Positions 8,801 to 15,500 of a stretch of DNA of 21,262 nucleotides are shown piece after piece (the stretch's first letter is position 1; the number at the start of each line of letters is the position of its first letter). The notes below the pieces were generated by a model. That model did not search any database. It was not told where the DNA came from and worked only from the letters and a program-made list of their open reading frames with translations. The position numbers and the translations under genes were made by a program. Where the stretch lies: contig CALAQT010000464.1 in NCBI GenBank assembly GCA_937888775.1, positions 1 to 21,262 of the forward strand, read 5' to 3'. This DNA comes from an uncultured Actinomycetes bacterium. GTDB taxonomy: Bacteria > Actinomycetota > Thermoleophilia > Solirubrobacterales > Solirubrobacteraceae.

Positions 8801-9286
8801 GACTCCTTCGCGCCCTCCCAGTACAACGACTTCTCCGATGCGGCCAAGCTCTCCCAGCCCGCCTTCCAGCTGCAGGACAGCGGGATCGAACTCGGTGCCG
8901 CACAGGGCGACTACGCCTCCGGCATCGCGGTCACGCGGATCGTCCGCTACGACCTGACGATCATCGACACCGAGCTGCGCGAGTCGCGGCTGCGTCTGCT
9001 GACCGCCAACGGCGCCCTGTTCGGCCACCTGCTGGCCGGAGCGAGCGTCGCCCACTCACCACTGTCGGGCTACGTCAACGCCCAGACCCACCCGTTCGAT
9101 GGGGCCGTCGACCTCTCGGCCGAGCAGTACGTGGTGGCGCAGACCGCCACCAACGTCGCCCTGGGCGCCGACGCCTCCTTCACCAGTGCCACCGCGGCCG
9201 CCGATCACATGGCCCGGGCCATCACTGCCGACCCGTCCCTGAGCGGCGCCCTGCACGTCCTGCCCGCCAGCGAGGTGGCAGCGTGA
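5864..9286 (+). CDS. DUF6603-type giant beta-rich protein (operon gene 2)
   Basis: 1140 aa from ATG 5864. Residues 1 to about 125 are helical (LAQLAEQVGLALSPLEDALG...), followed by a linker with NWNNLGQVF. From about 300 to 890 the chain is mostly alternating polar/hydrophobic strands rich in Gly, Ser and Phe. The segment around 590-650 (VGGLVGLNRS, IESIMFPQNVIANADRIISD, LRAIFPP, IGPMAKLGWGEPTL) is what I recognise as the DUF6603 signature. The strand-rich part ends in aromatic repeats such as FSPFAFSVSISTSFSVSVFG (about 820-840) and SLSFFFFSISIPIDFTWGDS. A C-terminal module (about 940-1140) carries RAVPLDLTISKVGNQ and DSFAPSQYNDFSDAAKLSQP. There is no signal peptide or helical membrane anchor. 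DUF6603 has no known function to me; the long amphipathic strand array suggests a large beta solenoid, groove or barrel-like structure. Its stop overlaps the next start (GTGA). Confidence 0.75.
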   Translation: MADRDTLAQLAEQVGLALSPLEDALGSPEAFAAFAIELGWSLDSLPAPVAAIAGPVASLVKLLEAGQVDASTVEGVISAIGGVIGAINALSSQSAAFPPGVDAGQFADELLEFLLVDYLLDQQPQWGRPLRVLGVISVTPVAASGSRPGYTKRSINWNNLGQVFNKPTEVLTDAWGWGSATFDTEDFFNSVGSLIDGIGLVGSAVPVPDPVRTALTGSAIPTDEVQDWIWLIPLIGDPSGPAAFGLSLGLYMLPTGGGKQPGFAGLVFAPDIDVPTLQLTDTLSLGLTTPVDLGNGAAVLIRPGATPTLQFDLLTPGGSTGNALAVVLTSTANQPTVLVGSLDASHLSIDSASLTTGIRLASDNALDFFGELALQGAQLQIKPGSGEADGFIASILPDGGIQATFNFGVGLSSKTGFYFSGSSALEIKLPLHVSIGPIDVSGATIALSPAAGALPIDVGATISGALGPLQAEVDNLGLEVRATFPGSGGNLGPVDLSLGFKPPTGVGLSLDLAVISGGGFLDVDSAHGQYSGVLQLELLDIVTVTAVGLIDTKLPDGSSGFSLLLVLTADFGAGIQLGFGFTLNAVGGLVGLNRSMLFQPLMDAVKSDAIESIMFPQNVIANADRIISDLRAIFPPQDGTFLIGPMAKLGWGEPTLVSVSLGIIVEIPPGDIAILGILELALPADELAILKLQVNFAGALEFDKQRLYFFAELYDSHLLFITIQGGMGLLVAWGDNANFVVSVGGFNPQFNPPPLPFPVPDRVEVDIINESFARIQCQGYFAVTSNTVQFGASSSYYFGFSACNVQGSSSFDALIQFSPFAFSVSISTSFSVSVFGLGLFGIGISLTVDGPTPWHVSGSGSLSFFFFSISIPIDFTWGDSRNTTLPPVDVMPMLDAEFQKRTNWKAVLPSTSNLLVSLRKLDADDTDLVLHPVGTLLISQRAVPLDLTISKVGNQSASDANRFSLTAAPGAMAKRGELQDSFAPSQYNDFSDAAKLSQPAFQLQDSGIELGAAQGDYASGIAVTRIVRYDLTIIDTELRESRLRLLTANGALFGHLLAGASVAHSPLSGYVNAQTHPFDGAVDLSAEQYVVAQTATNVALGADASFTSATAAADHMARAITADPSLSGALHVLPASEVAA

Positions 9287-12200
9287 GCACCCTGGCCTCC
9301 TACACCTTCCTGCCATGGCTGCGGGAGGGCGTGGCCAACACGATCACCAGCCAGGACGGCGACAGCTCGGTCAAGACCCGGGCCTCGGTCGGGGTGTCGG
9401 TCCAACTGAGTGGCGACCCGGTGGGCGGCGGCAGCGAACTGACCGACACGATCACTCAGCAGGTGCAGCTCTACGGCCCAGGGGATGTGGTCGGCATCGA
9501 CAGCCGCGCGGTGGTGAAGACCGAGCCGCTGGACTGGATCACCAACTTCGAGAACAACTACATGCCGGCGATCGACTTCTACGACGCCGACTTTCCGTGG
9601 CGCTACACCCCGGCCGCGCCAGACGCCAGCGGCCTGAAACTGCGACCCTGGATCACCCTGATCGTGCTCGCCGACAGCGAGTACGACGCTGGGCAGTCCA
9701 CCGGCCAGGGGCCGCTGCCGTTCATCAACCTCCATGATGCCAGCGCGCTGCCGCCGGCCGACGAACTGTGGGCCTGGGCCCACGTCCACGTCAACGACTC
9801 GCTGGCGGCCAGCGCCGCCCAGCTGGTCAGCACCGACGTGGCCACGGTCGTCTCCGAGTTCGAAGCCGCACTGAAGGCCAACCCGGACGTCGCCTACTCC
9901 CGGCTGCTGTGCGCGCGCCGCCTGGCCGCCGAAACCGGCTACCACGCGTTCGTGATCCCCACCTTCGAGGCCGGCCGTCTCGCCGGCCTGGGGCTCGATC
10001 CCACCGGCGCACCCGACGCGACCTCCTCGGCGTGGAGCGACTACAGCGGTCGACCGCAACCGACCCAGCACCCCTACTACTACAGCTGGTACTTCCGCAC
10101 CGGCTCGACCGGCGACTTCGAGTACCTCGTGCGTCAGCTCACGCCCCGTCCGGTGGACGCCCGCGTCGGCACCCGTGACCTTGACGTCCAGGACCCGGGC
10201 TCGAACATCCCGGCGATCCCCGGGCCGGGAGACAGCGGGGTGCTGCGCTTGGGCGGAGCGCTGCAGGTCCCAGACCAGGACCTCACCGCCGACGAACTGG
10301 CCCAGCGCAACGCCTACGCCGACTGGGACCAGCCCTACCCGCAGCCGTTCGAAACGGCGCTGGCGGCCTTCATCGACCTGCCTGACACCTACAGCGTCCA
10401 GGACTCAAGCACCGCCAACGCTGGCGCCGGGCTGACCGCTGACCCGGATCCGCTGATCACCTCGCCGCTCTACGGACGCTGGCCCTCGCTGACCCAGCGG
10501 CTGCTGACCAACCAGGACGGGACGCCGGCGCCCAACCCGACCAACTGGGTGCACCGCCTGAACCTGGATCCCGGATTCCGCGTGCCCGCCGCGTTTGGGA
10601 CCGCGGTCGTGCAGGCCAACGTCGAGCCCTACATGAACGACGCCTGGCAGCAGATCGGCGACGTGCTGGCCGCCAACCAGCTGATCCGTCGACTGCACCT
10701 GTCGATCGCCGTCTCGACCCGCTGGTACGACGTCCACCTCAAACCGCTGGCCGCGGTCAGCGCCGAACGCGCCTTCCTGATCACCTCGCCACTGACCTCC
10801 CGGGTGATGGCCAGCCCGACGACGATCGCCCACCAGCAGTCACTCAGCCGCGTGCAGGGCGCGCTGACCTCACCGGCGATGCGACGCGTGCTGCGACCCG
10901 GCGGTCGGCTGATGCGCTCGCTGCCGTTCGACGCCACGGTGACCGCCGACAACCTGCTCAGCCGCGTCAACGCCGGCACCGTCAGCGCCGCCCCACCCAA
11001 GCAACCGCCCCAGGATGCGCCGACCGTCGACGGATTCGCCACCGCCGCCGAAACCGCTGCGCAGAGCGCGCCCACCGGGCTGCCGGGCTGGGTGACCACT
11101 CTGCTGAACACGCCCGGCTGCGGGCCGCAGACATTGCTGGTGATCGCCGCCCTGATCGTGATCGAGATCATCCTCAGCCTGCCGCTGCGCCGCGCGCTGA
11201 AGCTGGCGGCGTCGTTCGGAGCAGCGGTGCTCGTCGTCTACCAGTGGCTCAAGCAGGCCCAGACCACCGGTCAGAGCGCCGCGGCGCTGACCGAGACCGG
11301 GCAGACCCCGGCCAGCGTCGCCGAGCTGCCGGACAGTCCGAACTTTCAGATCGTGCTGCCGGTGAGCGCCACGCCGGCCCCGACGATCGGGACCACCGAC
11401 AGCGCCACCGCCACCCGCTTCAAGGCCGCGCTGACCGACTCCTACACGCTGCTGCAGGCCAGCCGCGAAGTGGCGCCGGACTTCGAACCCCAAACCCTGG
11501 CACTGCCGCAACTGACCGACAAGCTGATCGCCGGCTGTGAGCCGGTCACCGTGATCCCACGCCGCGCCCTGTCCTACATCGCCATCCCGGCCTGGATCGC
11601 CGGCCAGCTCACCGAGTCATTCGGCGAGGTGATGGCCTATCCGAAGATCGACCTGCCGATGTACGAGCCGCTGAAGGAGCGGTCGATCGAGCTGCTGTTG
11701 CCGAACATCAACCTGATCTCCGAGAACAGCATCACGCTGGTGGAGACCAACCAGAAGTTCATCGAGTCCTACATGGTCGGCCTCAACCACGAGTTCGCCC
11801 GGACGCTGCTGTGGCGCGAGTACCCCACCGACCAGCGCGGCAGTTACTTCCGCCAGTTCTGGGACGTGCGCAGTTACATCGACTCCGAGGGACTGAGCGG
11901 CGACCCGCTCAAGGAGAAGCTGTACGACATCCCGCAGTTGCACACCTGGCCGCTGACCTCGGCGCTCGGCACTCACAACAACCGCGAGGCGACCGGACAG
12001 ACCGGCGAGCAGGCGGTGCTGGTGATCCGCGGTGAGCTGCTCAAGAAATACCCCACCGCGGTCATCTACGCCCAGCGGGCGGCGTGGGTGATGAAAGACG
12101 GTCAGATCGACACCAGCCAGCCCCGCACGCTGGTCGACAACGATGACCCGCCTATGACCGACCCGTCGGTCGTGCGCAGCCCGCTGTATGAGGCCAAGGC

Positions 12201-12594
12201 CGACCCGGACATCTACTTCTTCGGCTTCGACCTCACCATCGCCCAGGCCAAGGGTGACAGCGGCCAGCATCCCGGCGATGACCCCGGCTGGTTCTTCGTC
12301 ATCCGCGAACGCCCCGGCGAGCCCCGCTTCGGGCTTGAACTGGACGCCGGGACGTTGGAGGTCTTCGACGACCTCACCTGGGACGACGCCCAACCCGGCG
12401 GTCAACCCGGTGACTTCCTGGACTCCGGCAGCCTCGCCCACGTCACCCTGTCCACCGCCGACCCGCAGATGGCCACCCAGCGCGCCGAGGACCTGGAGGT
12501 CGACAGCGCCGCGGTCAGCGCGGCGCGGTGGGCCTACCTGCTCTACCGGGCGCCGATCATGGTCGCCGTCCACGCCGACCAGATGCTCAGCTGA
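9283..12594 (+). CDS. Large conserved protein with central hydrophobic hairpin (operon gene 3)
   Basis: 1103 aa from GTG 9283, preceded by GAGGTGG. I recognise blocks that recur in large uncharacterised bacterial proteins: SRLLCARRLAAETGYHAFVI, then PTFEAGRLAGLGLDP (about 206-240); YYYSWYFRTGSTGDFEYLVR and RVGTRDLDVQDPGSNIP (about 265-310); NQKFIESYMVGLNHEFARTL with LLWREYPTDQRGSYFRQFWD (about 823-862); and DPDIYFFGFDLT plus DPGWFFVIRERPGEPRFGLE (about 974-1020). Between the N- and C-terminal halves lies a hydrophobic pair: TLLVIAALIVIEIILSL (617-633), a Pro-Leu-Arg-Arg turn, and AASFGAAVLVVYQWL (to about 657). This could be a membrane hairpin or a buried core. No N-terminal signal peptide. 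A Pro/Ala linker (about 560-600) precedes the hairpin. It overlaps gene 2 by 4 nt and gene 4 by 1 nt. Function unknown. Confidence 0.75.
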   Translation: MSTLASYTFLPWLREGVANTITSQDGDSSVKTRASVGVSVQLSGDPVGGGSELTDTITQQVQLYGPGDVVGIDSRAVVKTEPLDWITNFENNYMPAIDFYDADFPWRYTPAAPDASGLKLRPWITLIVLADSEYDAGQSTGQGPLPFINLHDASALPPADELWAWAHVHVNDSLAASAAQLVSTDVATVVSEFEAALKANPDVAYSRLLCARRLAAETGYHAFVIPTFEAGRLAGLGLDPTGAPDATSSAWSDYSGRPQPTQHPYYYSWYFRTGSTGDFEYLVRQLTPRPVDARVGTRDLDVQDPGSNIPAIPGPGDSGVLRLGGALQVPDQDLTADELAQRNAYADWDQPYPQPFETALAAFIDLPDTYSVQDSSTANAGAGLTADPDPLITSPLYGRWPSLTQRLLTNQDGTPAPNPTNWVHRLNLDPGFRVPAAFGTAVVQANVEPYMNDAWQQIGDVLAANQLIRRLHLSIAVSTRWYDVHLKPLAAVSAERAFLITSPLTSRVMASPTTIAHQQSLSRVQGALTSPAMRRVLRPGGRLMRSLPFDATVTADNLLSRVNAGTVSAAPPKQPPQDAPTVDGFATAAETAAQSAPTGLPGWVTTLLNTPGCGPQTLLVIAALIVIEIILSLPLRRALKLAASFGAAVLVVYQWLKQAQTTGQSAAALTETGQTPASVAELPDSPNFQIVLPVSATPAPTIGTTDSATATRFKAALTDSYTLLQASREVAPDFEPQTLALPQLTDKLIAGCEPVTVIPRRALSYIAIPAWIAGQLTESFGEVMAYPKIDLPMYEPLKERSIELLLPNINLISENSITLVETNQKFIESYMVGLNHEFARTLLWREYPTDQRGSYFRQFWDVRSYIDSEGLSGDPLKEKLYDIPQLHTWPLTSALGTHNNREATGQTGEQAVLVIRGELLKKYPTAVIYAQRAAWVMKDGQIDTSQPRTLVDNDDPPMTDPSVVRSPLYEAKADPDIYFFGFDLTIAQAKGDSGQHPGDDPGWFFVIRERPGEPRFGLELDAGTLEVFDDLTWDDAQPGGQPGDFLDSGSLAHVTLSTADPQMATQRAEDLEVDSAAVSAARWAYLLYRAPIMVAVHADQMLS

Positions 12595-15500
12595 TGACCG
12601 ACGTGGACACCGCACCGGACCCCCGCCGGTCGGTCGCGACCATGCCGGACCGCTCGCCGATCGCGCTCTTCCCCGTCCGGCTGGAGACGCGCTTTGTCAC
12701 CGCGTCAGACCGAGGCAAACCCGTCGCCATCGACCAGGCCGCAAACCCGACCGCCGCCGCGCCCGCGACCGGCCACCAGCTGTGGATCCGCATCTTCCCG
12801 GACGACTGCTCCATCGACACCTTCGAGGCCGGACTGTCGGTCTCTGAGCTGGCGGCCGTGCAGCGCTACTGGCAAGCGATCTGGAGTGCCGGTGGCCTGA
12901 CCGACGGCGAGCAGGGCGCGTGGACCGCCCTGGTTGCCGCGGTGGGATCCGGCCGCGCCGGGTGGTTGGTCGACACCTACCAGCCGACCAACCTGGCCGC
13001 TGCTCCCAGCAAGGCCGCAGCCACCGACGAGATCCTCGTGATCGCGACCCAGACCCCGTCCAGCGACCTCGACGCCGCCGCCCTAGCCGCCTACTGGGTG
13101 TCGGTCTGGCAGGCCGCCGGTGACGCCACCGCCACCCAGCAGGCGATGGTCACCCTGCAGGCAGCGGTCGGCAGCGCAGACGCAGCCACCCTTGTCGCGC
13201 AGTACGTGCCGGCCAACCTCAGCGATGCGCCGACGCCCCCGGACACCACCACCTCGGTCGCGGTGCAGACCGCGTTTCTCGTGTTCGGCCCAGACCCGGC
13301 AACCACCCCGCAATCGTGGGCGACCGCCCCGCGCGTGGAGTGCTTCCCTGACCGCTTCATCGCCCTCGGCTATGAGGGCACCGAGCAGACGGTCGCCCAG
13401 CTCGGCAGCCCGGTGACGCTCCCGCTGTACGTGGGACCGGATCCGAGCGCCGACCCCAGCGAATCGATCCACCCCAACGGCGCCGACCTATTCGTCCCCG
13501 CCCAGCTTGAATGGATGGTCGACTTCGACGCGGCCGTGGCGGCGGGGATGGGGATCATCGTGGACCTCACCGACGCGCAGGCGCAAGAGGGGTTCGACCG
13601 GCTGATCGTGCTCGGCCTGCAGTCCGGGGTCAGCGACACCGACGGCGCCACCGCGCTGGCGCAATTGCTCACCCACCACGCCACCGGACGCGCCGGACTC
13701 TCCCTGGTGTCACAGGGCACCCCGACGCACAACAGCGGCGGGCCAACCACCGGGTACACGCGGCTGGACGACGCCGCCGAGAGTTTCGCCGACCGACAGG
13801 CCGCACCACTGTTCACCGCCACCACCGACGTCAACGCCAAGAGCGACGGACAGTGGCTGGCCGAACTGCTCGGCATCGACCCGACGGCGCTGACCTCCAT
13901 TCACGGCGCCGGCGGCACCGATCAGGCGCTGGCCCGCGCCATGCAACGCGCGCTGTGGCCGGCCACGCTCGGCTACTGGATGGACACGCTGCTGACCCCG
14001 GTGTTCGGCGACACCACCATCGACGAGGCCCGCGCGTTCTTCACCGCCTACGTCAGCGGCCGCGGCGCGGTGCCGGCACTAGCGGTCGGCGCCCAGCCCT
14101 ACGGGATCCTGCCGACCACCGCGTTCTCGCGCCTGTCCTACACGCAGGGCCGCGGCCGGCTCGACCCCGCGCTGGCCTTCCGCGCTGGTCTGCTGGCCGT
14201 GTCACGCGCCATCGACGGTGACTGGACGACGATGAGCGACGCGGCCGCCCACGTCGGCCAGGCCGGCGACGCCCAGCAGACGCTGCTGGACATCATCGGC
14301 CTGCACCCGGGGACAGTCGAGTACTGGTCGCGGTACGCCGAGAGCCTCGAGCAGCTGTTCCACACCGCCAGCCTGCTCGGACTCGGCGCCCAGATCGCGA
14401 CCGAGCTGTCACAACTGACCCTGCAGGCCGAAGGCGCCGCGCTGCTGGTCAAGCTGGGGTACGACGGCGGCGCGTGGCCGGACATCATGAACCACTTCTT
14501 CCTGCTCGACGCGCGCCAGATCAGCACGGTGATCGACGACCGCCCGCTGTCGGAGACCGACCCCATCCGCGCCTACACCGACGCACGCGAGAACTACATC
14601 AGCTGGTTGATCGCCGCCGCCAAAACCTCGCTGGATGCGCTGCGCCTGGAGCAGGGCTTCACCGCCGACACCACCCCCCAGGCGCTGCTCTATCTGCAAC
14701 TGCGCCACGCGCTGATGCTCGGCTACTACCGCGCCAGCTACCGCCTGCACCTCTCCGCCGGACTGATCTCCGACGCGCAACGGCCCGCCTGGGTCCACGA
14801 AGCGCCGTTCATCCACGTTGCCGAGGCCGCGGCGGGGACCAGCGAAAGCCGCTTCGCCCAGCTGTACGTGACCGCACCGACGATCACCGGCAGCCCCGAC
14901 CAGCTGATCGCCGACTACATCACCGCCCAGTACCCCACCCTCAGCGAGGCCGCCGACTTCGCCGACCAGCTCAGCGCGCTGGCGGTGCTCGCCGACGCCC
15001 CCACCGCCGCGCTGGAACGCGTTTTCGCCGAACACATCGACACCGCCAGCTACCGCTTTGACAGCTGGCAGCTGGGCCTCGTCGCTGCCCAGCTACAGGA
15101 GATGCGCTACGACGCCAACGGGACCGCCCAGCTCGGTGTCTACCTCGGCGCCTACGCGTGGCTTGAGAACCTCACTCCGTCAACCGCCGTGCTCACCCCG
15201 GTGCAGCTGCCCACCGACCTGCAGGACGGCTTCGCCGACCCCGCCCCGTTGCAGTCCGACAGCACCAACGGCGGCTACATCCACGCGCCGTCGCTGCCGC
15301 ACGCCCGCACGGCCGCGGTCCTGCGCAGCGGCTACCTGGCCAACGCCACGCCGGCCAACCCGCAGACGATGTCGGTCAACCTGTCCTCCGACCGGGTCCG
15401 GCTGGCGCTCTCGATCCTGGAGGGGATCCGTGAAGGGCAGAGCCTCGGCGCGCTGCTGGGCTACCGCTTTGAACGCGGACTCCATGACGCGTGGGCCACG

